Assembly: GCA_033296885.1 (NCBI GenBank) | Contig: MU863908.1 | Location: 1-64,000 of the forward strand | Origin: Triangularia verruculosa | Lineage: Eukaryota; Ascomycota; Sordariomycetes; Sordariales; Podosporaceae | Direction: 5' to 3' | Length of the DNA: 64,000 bases | Shown here: in pieces, positions 51,108-63,267 of the stretch | Layout of the letters: every line of letters starts with the position of its first letter | How positions within the stretch are numbered: the first letter of the stretch is position 1 | Notes under the pieces: model-generated | The model's database searches: none | Told to the model about the DNA's origin: nothing | Seen by the model: the letters and a program-made list of their open reading frames with translations, nothing else | Made by a program: the position numbers and the translations under genes

Positions 51108-53842
51108 TCAAGCAATAATCACTTTCTCTATATTCCCGGTTATCCCAAAGCCATCCATGAGCATTCGCGAGGTTTCCCCTGCGGGTACCAAAATTTGCTT
51201 TTCCTCATCTGTCAAAGCCGAGTTTCCATTACACCAATCCAACAGCAATTCGTCTTGCATTTTACCACCTCGTTTCTCAGCAAGCCGAATCATGCCGATC
51301 AACCAGAAACCATATGTTTGAGACAAGGTATCGAAAATGTCGTAATTTCTCAATCTGAGCACAATAAATTCACACCGCCAACTTCCATCTTCTTCCCTGA
51401 GATGATTCAAAGTACAGAGGCACCTGCTCTCAGTACCCTCAAACAAACGTCTATCAGGCCTCTCCAATCCATTTGTTGGCGCATATTGTACCCAGTCGTA
51501 GGCTATGAGGGGTTGATGATCCAACAACTTCGACGCGAGGCTCGTTGGCACGGTCAAGTATATGTGCCCTTCCGAATCGGAGTATGGTAAAGACTGGCTG
51601 TATCCGGAATCAGTATTGAAGCAACGTGCGTATGCTGATATTACTGTGCTCGCATTGCGCAAGGACGGCTCTGTGCGTTCCGTCGAACCTGACGCCCGGC
51701 CATCAGTACCGTAACTACTCATAAGGGCCTGGTATACTGGGATCATATCCTTATGATATTTTGCCAATGGATTGAGGATCTCCTCTATGATTTGAAGTTC
51801 AGAGTGCAGCCAGGCCTTGGTCATATCATAAAGGTTCTGGAGACTGAAGGATAACCGATGAACAAATTTTAGACCGTGATGGCCAGTGAACCAGTTCCAA
51901 TCGGGTGACACGTCCTGATCTCCACTTCTTCCTGGTTCTTCAAACCCATCTTCGCTTCCAAAGAGGATCCCACCACAGCTTGCTATGAGTCGGTGGACGT
52001 TCGTAGCATCACCCGCTTGTCTTAGGAGGAGAACCTGGGGCCATTTATGATTCGTTTTGAATGCAGTGAGGTATAAGGTATCCTTGCCTGGAAGGACTAA
52101 TTGGTCGAGGCGATGTCGACTTGTGAACCACAAAATGAGCCTTCCAGCTGTGAATTCGAATAGAAAATACTGCCTCCCCGCGAATTCGTCCTGATAGCTC
52201 TGGATGAGGTTCGGGCGTGTCTGCAAGGTACACAAGCGCGTCATATTTGCGTGAAGGTTGCCGTTCGAGCGATCAAGCGCAAAGTTGACGTAATCATCTT
52301 TCGGACACTGATAATCGCACGCTAATGTCCGGTCTTGACTACTCTCCGAGTCATCGGACCACGTGGCCGACAGGCGACGGACCATTTGGGACTCCAGCGT
52401 CATGTGGGGCTCCAGCAGGATTGTCGCCATATGGGTGGGCTTCGGAGCGCTCCAAAAACGTCCGAGCAGGTACGATACTAGGTTATGGAATGATCCAGCT
52501 CGGTAGTGACACGCATGATCTTGGTCAAAGTATTCGGACTCCAAGACGATGTTCCATTGGCTCCAATCCTTCCAGTCCGGCACCCACGACGGGAGTGAAA
52601 GGGAGCTGTCAGAAGTCCCAGGTCCACACTCTAGGAGACCGTAGCGCTGTCCGCGAATCATGAGGTCAGCAAACAGGCCGATGTAAACGTGTTGGCATGA
52701 GAGCGTGTAATTCGCACGGAAGTCAAGATTCGTAAGAATACCCGTGAGACCGAAGATACGGTCACGAGGATCTGCACACTGAGCGTGTCGAGTGAGTTGT
52801 AACAATTCGCCGATATCAAGGTCTCGAGTTGATAGACCCGCGCTCGCAATGTGAGTCATCCACAGCGCCTTATCATGATTTTTCAACTTGCTCGGCCAGT
52901 CAGCTCCCTCCAGGGTTTTGCGATCTTCCAGTGTTGAAGCCCGGTCAGCCCAAAAGTCGATATCTCCAACCCTGATCACAACACGAGAAGCAAGGACCAA
53001 CTCCTGCACAACCCAAAGCCGGCTGAAATACCGCTTTCGAAATAAGGAGGCAGTGTCATGGCGAAAGACTGGCTGACCATCCAAATCACAATCGGCGATC
53101 GATTCCAGGTTCATGCGCCTCGGGTACCGGCCAGGGGGCAGAAGCGGAGCAATATCAGGTCCGAGATATACAACCACCTGCAAACACCGACGATAGATAT
53201 GCCCCATCATCCCGACCTGTATACCACGTTCGGCATCGTTTTGTTGGTTGATGCAGATAGCATCGATCCAGGTCAGAGAGATCCCTCGTCGTGTACGCAG
53301 AAACCGGACAAGCTCCCAGCAGTTGCGGGTTTGGAAGCTGACATCCCAGAACGGCCCGATGAATACTGGATGCTTTTTGGTATTGTCGTCATCCTCACCG
53401 CCCAGGTATATGAGACCGTTTCGTATTCCGGACAGTTATCCACTGAATGTTTTTCGAGATCAAGATGAACCGGGTGTTCATGGTTGGGGCTGCTGGTGAT
53501 ACATGCCAGGCGAAACTCTCCATGCCCCAACTTGTCCGGATAGATGAAGGACTCCGATGAGCTGTCTGGTTCGTCGATCTCCTCAGTAGTTTCCTCCTGT
53601 TCCGAAAATGACCCAGTTCGTGACCTTTCCCCTATATAAGGGACCGAAAGCGGCCACCAGAGGTCCATTCGACCCTTGGGCTCATCAGGCGGAGGTGCTG
53701 GAAAGGGATTGTGGTTATTTTGCTCGCTGAGAAGCGTTTTCAGATCGGGCGTGGAACGACATGATCGACATGACGGGAGTGAAGTCGTTGCGTTCACGAA
53801 AATATCAGGGTTTTGACAGTCGGGAAGATGCCAACGGGTCAT
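51108..53842 (-). pseudogene. HET-domain protein gene with a single-nucleotide frameshift
   Basis: Starting at ATG 53842, the first frame has a short N-terminal region with C-R-S-C and reaches Y-E-T-V-S-Y-T-W, the beginning of the HET domain, near 53405. The domain continues one frame over as G-G-E-D-D-N-T, R-N-C-W-E-L-V-R-F-L, L-T-W-I-D-A-I-C-I-N-Q-Q-N and then G-H-I-Y-R-R-C, R-Y-F-S-R-L-W-V-V-Q-E-L to a stop at 51108. The join needs one extra G in a G-run (TGGGCGG where TGGGGCGG is expected). An intron there would be far too short. Together about 910 aa. Either a real inactivating deletion or a homopolymer sequencing error. HET genes act in allorecognition and are often broken. Confidence 0.85.
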
Positions 53843-54554
53843 TGTGGTTTTTGAGTTGTTGATGGCAGCAAGCTCTTCGAATAATTCGTGAAGATGCCCG
53901 AAGAAATCGCGTGGGGGCAGGTATGGAAGGTAAGGTAGTTAACTCTGCCCAAGAGGCGCCCAATACATGCTCACTCTGATTGGTGCCCCCATTCTCGACC
54001 AATCGAGGCGTGGTGTGCCTGCCGTCACGTGTAGAAACAGAGCGCTCTAACAATTACGAAGCAATCGGGTATGTCGTTGATAGCAAAACAAGTGAAGCAC
54101 CCGAATAACGTCACCGGAGTCTTCAAGAATGGCCCCAAGGATAGGAATAGATCTTCGAAGTTTATTAAAAATTAAGATCGCTTCAAAGTCTATTAATTAT
54201 CATTGCATAGGTACCTACAGGTGGAAGCTAGGTACCTGCCTATCTTGTGATGCCTCTCGACTATCCTTGAACATCAAGTCTGGTAGCTGACCCGGTCAGC
54301 AGCCCCAACCCTTTGTCCTCTTGAGTTTGGAACCCACGCAGTTATCTTGAAGCATATATTGAACTGATAATATTGACTGAACAAAAGGAAAATGGTTCAA
54401 AAGAGCGTACAGGGCCGTATTTATATCCCACCAGAGCATTCCATCCACCTGTCAGACCCATAGCCAAGAATACCATCTCAGTTAACTGCTCCATAGAGCC
54501 TTTGCCGTGATATCGTGGATGCCATCATGCTCCACATGCCCACAACGTGCCCGA
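53843..54554. other. intergenic region
   Basis: Upstream of the HET gene. Carries TAGGTACCTACAGG...CTAGGTACCTGCC patches near 54208-54240. No supported gene. Confidence 0.4.
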
Positions 54555-57365
54555 CTACGGTCCCTTAAATGCAAAAGTAGCTCTTTTTCCTTTGCCGAAT
54601 TCGAAGATTGACTCCGCACGAAGAGGGAATGACGCGTTCGGACCCGTCTTGCCAGCCTTAACTTGTTTCTCAGCCGCAGACTTGCCATCCGATTTCTCAC
54701 AAGACTTGACATAGGCGTCAGCTGGAGGGAACCTAACTTTGATATTCTTCAAGCTCTTCGATGGGGGAGCAGGTATAACGGTAGATTTTGAGGGTGATGG
54801 ATTCGGTGACGAATCTCCATTCTCAGAAGGGGGGCCGTTCATCAGCTTCGGCATGTTTGTGTCAAACTCCAAGCCAAGCGTGTCTCGGAAGAACGCCATG
54901 AGATTCGCCCGATGAACTGGTTGGAGACGATTGAAGACGGGAACCCAAGCGTGTGCTACCATTGTCATTGGGACCTTATCTGAAGCCTGTCGATATCCCC
55001 ATTTGGGAGGCACTGGCCGGCCCTTGGTCTCCAGTTGAGGGGTACAAAGCAGGCCCGGGTTTTCATCAAACCAGGTACGAATCAATTTTGCTGTAGCAGC
55101 ATTTTGCTGCCGCCGGATGCGGAGGTAGATTTTCACCACAGCTAATGTAACGGATCTCTGGCCCGGATGCTCATTTTTGCGCATCAAAGCCTTGAGCGCG
55201 GCAAGAGATAATCGAATATCATCCGTGTGTATCATCCCGAAATGGCCTGCGAATAATTTCCACTGCGAGCATAGCTGTTCGTCATTCTCGTCTAGTGGCT
55301 TTTCAAGCTTCAGAAATGGTAACGCCTTGCAAGGATCACCAAGAAGGCAGGCGAAGGTTGAAATCAGCGACGGTAGCGGAAGGATCGTCTCGAAGAGTGG
55401 AAAGCCCATCCCATTTGTGCAGACAATTTGCATCTTTTTGAGCGCTGTTGTTATGTCAGGTTTTCTGTTCCATCTGCCTGGATCTTCTCGATACACTTGA
55501 TAGAGCCACTCCAATACCCGCCCTGGCCAGCGCTGAGCGAGAGCGAGGAACGGCAGACTAACAGCAACATCCTGAGACTGGCGAGTGAAGATTCGTAGCC
55601 CTTTGTGGAGACCGACTACTTGAAGCAGGAAGTCCGCCCAAGCCATTTTGAATTTGATGTTGCTAAGTAGTCTGGGTGAATCCCGAAGATAACTCTCGTG
55701 CAGAAACGAGAGGCTTGATTCGATGTCGGCGATGCCTTCTTGACCGCTAAGCGAGGCGAGGGCGCCGGTCCCGAGCCAGGAAGCCGAGGAAAGATATACC
55801 CTCTCCTTCTTCGGTCTCTTGGGACAACAACGGTGGTCAAATACCAGGAGGTCACGTTCCTTGGTTCTTTCCAACTTTCCCATCTGAAGCATCTCGTAGA
55901 TGAATTGCAAACTCCCAAGCGAGGTGGAAATCAGCGATTGCTTGTCACCCCGCGGTTTCCATAAAGAATGATGGAGCAGGACTAGTTCTTCAATCTTGAC
56001 TGGATCTGCAACGCTAGCCCCTAGAGAGGCATAGAGCGCACGATTATCTGGATCAGCGCATGCCTTGGAGTCCAGTTTGACGATGGGAAGACCATCAGGT
56101 AGAGGAACACCACTGATTTCCGGGAAGTAGATAGTTCCCGGTGACCCATTCCAGTGGCTAAGGGCTCTGTCAACGCCGCCTGGGACGAGTGAAAGCAGAG
56201 CGAGCACACCGGCTGTCAAGTCGCGGCCGAACACTCGTGATGTCCAAGAGCTCAGCCGACTATGCCAGCTGCTGTCCCGGCTTCTCACAAATGCAGGCCA
56301 ATCTTTGCTATTAGCCAACGCTCGCACCCGAAGAATCATGCTCTCGGTGCTGACCTGCCGAAGCCCATAGTACCTGAGAATTTCTCGATCCTCGCTCTTG
56401 TATCATGATGAAAGGTAGCGTTGTTTGTCGTCAGCGCCTGGAAAGAGAGGGTTCCCATGATCATCTAGTTGACAATCTGCATACAGAAACAGCTCCGGGA
56501 TTGTAGAGTGAGCCCCGTCCATGTCCAACAGTATAGGGACGGACGATAAGCAGGTCCCTATCAGCGAAGAGCTTCCGTCTGCGGACGACTTGTCGGGAAG
56601 ATATCGCATCCACGTATACTTGAGCGCAGGCACGGCTGTAGCCATACTTAGACAGTCTGCAATGGCGCGCGCAAGCAGCTCATTGAGCTGGTGGTGTCCC
56701 GAGAGATCAGTGTCCCAACTGTTAACATGAAGGATGAACTAAACAATGAGTCAAAGTCAGTGAGAGATCACCAGAATAGAGCCATTCGGCAAAGTATGAC
56801 GCACCTTGTAGGGCCCTAGCTTCCTGGATATGAAACAATATCTCTGTTGCCATTCAATCAAAGGGTTTCCGGCTTGGTCAATGGGAAAGGCAGCAGCGAT
56901 AGACTTTGCGCCCAACCACTTAGCAACCCCATATCTGCCAGCGCAGATCCATTTTGAGGGCCCTTGTAGGTTGTCTGCCGTTTCCAAAATGGTCAACCCA
57001 TCACCAGCTGTGCTGACTTTCGCTTGTTTTCTCCACTTCAATGTCCCGCTGTCATGATAAACAGCTATGTCGTACGACTTGATGTTTTCCAGAAACAACA
57101 GTCCCTTCGGATCCAACTTTTGCAGAACAGCCTCGATGAATAGTCGTTCATTGTCGGCCCTGTCTTTGGTGTTGGAAAATCGGAGAGGGTCCCGGCTCGA
57201 AAGACTGCCGCCGTCGGTGTCACACTGAACATGAAGGCCATCCTTGCGCAGGCGAATGGAAAGGTGTGGAGGCCGGTCGAGTGGGTAGGAGCACTGATTT
57301 AGGCGTTGATCTAGCATACGAAATCGCGTGCTTATTCCATCTAGGTTCAAAGCCATCGACTTCAT
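54555..57365 (-). pseudogene. large fungal gene of unknown function with in-frame TGA
   Basis: The reading frame runs from ATG 57365 through an intron at 56739-56804 (phase 0) to 54555. It gives about 914 codons, interrupted once by TGA at 56403-56405 between Y-L-S-S and Y-K-S-E-D-R-E-I-L. The frame is the same on both sides, so a single CGA-to-TGA (C-to-T) change would explain it. The N-terminal part (M-A-L-N-L-D-G...H-L-S-I-R-L-R) and the long helical part with P-G-R-V-L-E-W-L-Y-Q are not assigned to a family. A link to the C-terminal part of sacsin/HSP90-ATPase-type fungal proteins was considered but not shown. The tail is Ser/Pro/Lys-rich. Alternatively two separate genes (56403-57365 and 54555-56339) are read. 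Confidence 0.65.
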
Positions 57366-57850
57366 GGTTCTCGGTCAATGTTGGTTCGCAGAAATAAGAT
57401 CAGCAGAAGATCTCACTGATTTTCATGTATTGAAGAGATCGAGCTGTAAAATCATTCATGAAGATTTCCAACTCGTGTTTATCTGCCAGTAAGCGCCGGA
57501 TCTGTTGCCCGGCGGCTAACAGATGAGTGCTGCGACACTTGGCCGAGTTGAAACAATGCGTCTCTTTCACTGGAATGTGTTGAAACACATGCCCAAATCT
57601 TTTCACCAATAAAAAAGGGAACTAGATGAAACCGGGATGAGCGTAAGCGCTTCAATCAGTGCAATCACGACCTTGTTGGTACAATTGCTGCACCACGTTG
57701 AGTGAAGTTGGAAAGCTTGCCAAGGCTCTACGCCAACACTCGAAACAAAATTCCTGGTCTACTGCTACCGTAGTATCACTATTTTAAACATTTTCCCATT
57801 GAGGTCCATTCTCCTTGAGCCGCATCCGATCTTGAGAGCCTTCTAGACGA
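57366..57850. other. intergenic region
   Basis: A small - frame at 57400-57609 begins M-V-K-R-F-G-H-V-F and may be a remnant of the 5' part of the downstream gene, without further support. Confidence 0.35.
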
Positions 57851-59257
57851 TTATCTCTCTTCTACAACCTCACCAGTCGCAAGAAGGCGCTTGCCCTCTG
57901 GAAGCGGGAGGTGTGCGGTTGGAGGGCGCTGCCTAAATATATGAGTTAGTTTCTGCTCATATCTTGCTCCGCTGGCGTATAATGATTTAGACAGATACAT
58001 ACCACTTTATGAAAGGCTCACCCCTCTTGATCATTTCTGACCGCAACTGTGATGCCCTGCTTGTCACACTCCCGACAAACTCGACCAGTGGAAATGGAGG
58101 CAACCCCGGCCAGTCGATGAAATCCGGCGCCTGTTTATAGAAGGTGATCTCGTTCTCGGTCTTCTTCCGCGCAATGACCCAATCTTCAAGAATGCGCCGG
58201 TACTCGGAGACGGCCATACCATCCTCAAGGCACACATCAGGGTGTTTCTCCCACTCTTCTTGATCAAGCACCATAGAAACCTCAAGATCTTCCAACTCAG
58301 TTTCTTCACGATAGGAAATGTCGCGTGTGATGATTTCGTAGAGGGCAAAGACAGCAAGCTTCACGTCGTTGCGGTCTTCGTCGTAGCCGAACGTGTCAAG
58401 GTGGTCCTTGTCACCCTCCCAGCCGAGCTTGGCGCCCATGTTGAAGTCAAAGACTTTCAAGTCGTCTGTCTCAGGATCGATGAGGAGGTTCCACGTGCAG
58501 ATGTCGCCATGGACGATGCCTAATCTGAGGTTGAGGTAGTCGATAGTCTGTAGATTGTAGGTCAGTGGCTGGACTTCACGGATAGTTTGATATGTGAACT
58601 GACCGAAATGAGTTGCTTGAGGTGCTTGAGCTTGAAGACACGACTGATATTGTCTAGAATAGTGCCTCCGGCAATGAAAGGTGTCGTAAATCCCACGACC
58701 TTTTCTGGCCCATCAGGGGTGGCTGAATCAATGACGAGACGATCGATAGGAACGATGTTTGGATGTGAAGGAATCCTCAAGGTGCAGTTCATCTCGTGCC
58801 AGAACATGGGAATGTTGCCTTCGTTGATGTAGTATTTGAACACGACATGCTTTGTCTCGCCAGGCGTGGGTTCGTATGTGACGTGGTCTGCCTGAACTCC
58901 AAGCCTTTCAATCTCAGTGAGCTCTGAGCGATGAACTTTTGGCACTTGAGATGGGAGATCTGTTGGTAAAGGATAGAAAGGAATGAGTGTGTTGTCATCG
59001 TCAACAGCCGTGGAGGAAGACAGTAGCTCAAAGTCATTCGAGACCTTGATCTTGACAACATCGGCTGGAAGGTCGTCGATGAGCTCTACAAGAGCCTCAA
59101 AAATGAAGTCTTCATCATTCTTCTCAGTAGTGGAAACTGTGATGGTGCGCCGCTGGTCCCAGTCGATGACATTGTGGTAGTGACCACTGACAGGATTCCA
59201 ACTGTCAAAATTCGACTTGAATCGTGAGTCGAGAAGATACTCTTCAAAGTAGCCCAT
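57851..59257 (-). CDS. protein kinase-like protein (DFN variant)
   Basis: Exons 58604-59257, 58003-58547 and 57851-57932 close exactly to 426 aa. The start at 59257 (M-G-Y-F-E-E-Y) is chosen over an upstream in-frame ATG. After about 120 variable residues a kinase fold follows: V-V-F-K-Y-Y (candidate ATP-anchoring Lys, about 138), W-H-E-M-N-C (alpha-C Glu), H-P-N-I-V-P, a hinge P-F-I-A-G-G-T, the catalytic loop I-V-H-G-D-I-C-T-W-N-L-L-I (about 225-237) and D-F-N-M-G (about 250) in place of DFG. HRD is HGD. Such diverged kinases are common in fungal accessory genomes. Activity is plausible because Lys, Glu, catalytic Asp, Asn and metal-binding Asp are all kept. Confidence 0.82.
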
Positions 59258-60291
59258 GTTGGATAGCACCGATATCAAAAGATAGTAGAAATAGAATTGA
59301 TGGAAGGCGAGAAAGTGAGGATACACTTCAGTCGCGAACTAAGCGCGGGCATCAAACAGTAATAGCTGAGCTGCGAGGAAGGTGATGCTTTCAGGCGGCA
59401 CGTGCTTAAACCCCGCAGCTTAAAAACATCTCTTGGCACAACATGCTTTGCCTTGCGCCATCTTTCTTTTTGTGATCCCATGTCAGCTGTCAGCCTCCCT
59501 GGGCCGCGTCCCTACAGCGGCTGTTACGTTGTGAAGCAACCTCGCTTTCTGATGATTGGTAAACCCTTATAGCTTACCGCGTCCTCGGGATTTAATCATC
59601 TGAAACGAAGACATGTTGCGAGGCTCTGTGCCGCTAAAAGGAACCTATTGTATTCATGCTATTCAGCCACAGTCGCTATGATGTCCATTCCTGGAGTGTC
59701 GACATGGGTCTATTTGCAGTATGGGACGGCGTCTAGACCTCCCGCTCCAAATCCATGACCTCGTGGTGAAGTGCGAAATAAAGCTCATATCGACGCCCTC
59801 GCGTCCGCCTCATCCTTCCAGCGCCTCCATGTTTCGACCTACCTGCCTTACCTTGAATATTGCTACAGCTAGTCCGACCTCACACCGCATACACCCGACG
59901 GTGAAGCGACCACCACCTTGGTACTAACCTTGCGCCTACACCGCGTAAACCATGGTCCGGCACATCCGGCGGCACCATGAGGTGGTTAGAAATACGGTCA
60001 CTTCATCGCCAACGCCGTGTACGCGGTGTTTTGGTGTGGTCAGGAGCCCCGTATAGGGAGTCCTGATCGAAATCAGAATAAGCCATGAAACAAGATGCTT
60101 GACGTTAGCTTCAAGTGATATTTCTATTCCAAGATGCAGTCAAGAGACGAAGGACAGTTCAGGTGAGTATAAATGTGTCGAATTGTCCTCTCTGGCAGTT
60201 ATTTCGACCAGATCATCATCACATCAATCACCATTCAGCTACTAAACAATTTACATTCATCTCTTCATCAGATAACTTCTAAGTCGCAAAA
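59258..60291. other. divergent intergenic region
   Basis: About 1 kb upstream of both the kinase-like gene (-) and the Lys/Pro-rich protein gene (+). No gene supported. TATA-like box at 60168 on the + side. Confidence 0.4.
60168..60173 (+). promoter_or_regulatory. TATA box (TATAAA)
   Basis: TATAAA 119 bp upstream of the ATG at 60292, followed by a C/A/T-rich leader. Confidence 0.5.
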
Positions 60292-61291
60292 ATGGCCGCC
60301 AATTTGACCCCCGAGCAAGTCTTCCACAACTGGTTCATCACCCGTTTTGCCAACGCTGCTGCAGCTCCCACTGGCTACAATATCATCCCGGGCACTCAAA
60401 CCACTTTCCCCAACTGCTTTGCCTATGCAGTGAACGTTCTCGACCGCTCCATTACACCCCAGACGTGGGACACCCTCGCCCAGGCTTGTAAGTCTTTGAA
60501 GACCTTTCTATCGATATCTCAGGTTCTGAAAGACTAACGCCGTTTCCAACAGATGGTGAGGTCGGCTACTATTACACCGATGATCCCAACATTCAGGATG
60601 GCGATGCCGAGGTCTACGCCAAGCCGAGCGATCTGAACCGCCCCCTCCACGCCCATCGCATCACTGCCGCCGCAACTGAGACTTGCGAGTCCAAGATGGG
60701 AGGAGATTTTGCCATTCAGCACCACCGAGCTTTCCTCCAGTGCACCAGGCCCAACTCCAATCAGTACGAGTACGGCACGGTCGTGGCTCGCTACCGCTAC
60801 GATGCTGCTCGCCACAAGGTCTGGCTTGAGGGAGGTCAGTAACAATCTATCTTTCCCCACCATCACCTACCAAAATGCTAACATCCCCTTCAGAGACCAC
60901 CACCGTCAGCTCCAAGCGCAAGTTGAAGCGCAAGGACGTTGCCTACACCAACTCGGGCAGACCCATCTCCAAGAGCAAGGCCGCCAAAACCGTCTCTGGC
61001 CGCATCGTCAAGAAGGGCTCTACCAAGAAGTCCACCGGCACCACCGAGGCCAAGTCGTACAAGGTCTCTGGCCTCCCTGACCCCAAGGTCCTGGCCAAGC
61101 GCCCCCCTCTTAGGCTTCCTGCTGGCGGCTTCAAGAAGCCCACTGCAAGGATCACCCCCAAGCCCTTTGCTGTTGCACCGAAGCCCGCAGCGAAGCCCCT
61201 TGCTCCCGTTGCTGGAAATGCTGTCAAGAAGCCGCTTGCTCCGGTTTCCGGAAATGTTGTCAAGAAGGCACCCGCTCCCGTCAAGCGCTAA
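60292..61291 (+). CDS. hypothetical protein with globular N-terminus and Lys/Pro/Ala-rich tail
   Basis: Exons 60292-60487, 60553-60834 and 60894-61291 close in phase to 291 aa. Residues 1-160 look globular (F-H-N-W-F-I-T-R-F, G-Y-Y-Y-T-D-D-P-N, a few Cys). From about residue 160 the protein is very basic and of low complexity: K-R-K-L-K-R-K, S-K-S-K-A-A-K-T, then imperfect repeats of P-L-A-P-V-A/S-G-N-A/V-V-K-K to the end. The tail resembles histone-H1-like or nucleic-acid-binding tails. No domain recognised and no signal peptide. Confidence 0.8.
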
Positions 61292-62605
61292 GGGAGGGTG
61301 ATGATGTTTCATCATGTTTGGAGTTACTTGGTTTGAATGTGGGAATAGAACACATATTACATTGGATGTATTGGGATAGAAGCTTGGATGTATTGGGATA
61401 GATAGGTAGTTACTGTCGCTGGTCGGCTGGCGTTCTGGTGGGGCTGGTTTGGCCTTGGGTAATCTGTCAAGCGGCGCTGGCGTTTCTGGATAATACACAA
61501 CACACCCATTCACATCATTCTGCTGTTGCAATTGACAGTGAGCGTATGTCGTGCCAATTGAGTATGGACGAAGTCATGGTCCAGTGACCCCTGAGCCCCT
61601 ATTTTCACGGCTCCGCCTTTGTAAACAAAGGTCTCTCAGTGCAATTGTGGGATCGGAACCAAAGACATTATGGTAGACATGATAAGTCATCTGATGGTAT
61701 GAGCCGAGGGGGTCACAAACCCAATATCAACTACATACCGCAGTGGAATGACTATTCTCTGTCAAGGATCATGCTCGGAAGGCATGTCTCTATAGGTATC
61801 TTGGCCACACACTGGCCCAAGTCACCACGTTGGATCACTGTTGCCTGAAATCATAATGTTGTTAGATCGATTTGCTGTATTGAACGACACACGCCACTGG
61901 CGCATTAAGCACCATATTAAGTGCATTGTTGTTCACACGAGCGTGTTGGTGAGGATATCTCCGACCCCAGCAAGCGCGCGATCTGACAAGGGTCGGCAAT
62001 TACGTGCTCAGTCAGCGCTTTCCCGCAAGCTGCAAGCAGGGTTGATAATCCTGCATTGGCACACGCCAGTAAGTTTCGAGACTACCTAGGTAGTCTATTA
62101 TGTACTTTACATCCTCACCAAAGATATTAGTCTCTATCCCTGCCACCGTATGATCGTGCCAGGCAGAGAGCGATCATGGTTTCACCCCAGTTGCCGTCGG
62201 TGAATTGCTAGGCGATGCTTTTTTGCTCCGCGCGCCTATAGGTAGATTTTGAAGAGGCCTTCGGGGTTATATAGCACTAGAGACCATTGCGACGGCTAAA
62301 GAGATGCTGGCGCCTGAAAATCCCGTGTTCATCAATGCCGAGCAAGGCTAGCCGGTGTCATCTTTGGTGCTGAGCATCCCTGGACGCTTAACCGATGATC
62401 TCGACCATATTGCAAAGAAGGTCAAGAACACCGAACGAGGTCAGGCACCAACACACTCTTCAAGTTTCAACCATCATAAAAACTGACCAAATTCGCACCC
62501 TTTCTCATCCACCACTCCTCATCACTTTTGCCTCCAGTACCATCTGCATACGTCTTCCCACTCTAGGCTACAGTAGCCCTCCAATCAACCACTTCACCAC
62601 TCACC
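61292..62605. other. intergenic region with a 22-bp direct repeat
   Basis: TTGGATGTATTGGGATAG occurs twice with a 22-bp period at 61362 and 61384, just 3' of the preceding gene. The remaining 1.2 kb holds no supported gene. Confidence 0.4.
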
Positions 62606-63174
62606 ATGAAGCCTTCCACCGCCCTCGCCCTCGCCGCCCTCTGCATCAAGAGCTGCGTAGCCGACTTCTGGATCTACGAAGCCGGCGGTTTCGGTGACAT
62701 CGTCCCCGTCACGTACTTCCGCTTCTACCACAACCCCCCCAGCTGCGGTGATCTTGGCAAGAACAATAAGCAAAACTATCTCCCGTACGACGATGTCAGC
62801 AAGACAAGGGTAAAGCTCTCGTGGCTGTGACGGATTGTCAAGGTGTGTTTGCTGACCTGAAGCGCAGGGCGTTGCTTGCGATGGGAATGGTTGCGAGGGT
62901 GGAAACCCCAACGAGATCACGCGTTTTGAGATGAACGTGGACTGGGGACACTACAGTAAGTCACTGCTGTCCGATGAGCGCTGCTAGAGGTATTTACTGA
63001 CACGGATTTTGTGCAGCTATCTACAAGGACCGTGGCTGGAGGATGTACGACACGAAAAACAATGTTGTGGGGCAGTGCCGTCCTGATAGGTCCAAGAGCT
63101 ATTATTGCGTTGGTAACGGCCTTCCTGATGGGGCTAGTGTCTTCTATTGCACTACGTCTGTTGATAAGTTCTGA
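62606..63174 (+). CDS. small secreted cysteine-rich protein
   Basis: Exons 62606-62809, 62868-62955 and 63017-63174 close exactly to 149 aa. Signal peptide about 1-19 (ending S-C-V-A-D). The mature chain of about 130 aa has a cysteine in P-P-S-C-G-D, then A-C-D-G-N-G-C, Q-C-R-P-D, Y-Y-C-V-G and F-Y-C-T-T, six in the mature part. Rich in Gly, Asn, Asp and Tyr. An effector-like or cell-wall-associated secreted protein. Family not recognised. Unspliced, the frame stops in intron 1, so the full protein is seen only after splicing. Confidence 0.8.
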
Positions 63175-63267
63175 GCGGAATGAGGGGGATTGGGTAGGAC
63201 ATATCGGAGGGCAGCGGAGACTGGCCGTGGTGATGAACAGAAGCTCAGTTTCTAGCCATGCATCAAC

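Noticed and set aside
51108..53210. HET gene starting at the internal Met near 53210
   Set aside because: This would remove the first part of the HET domain, which is present upstream one frame over.
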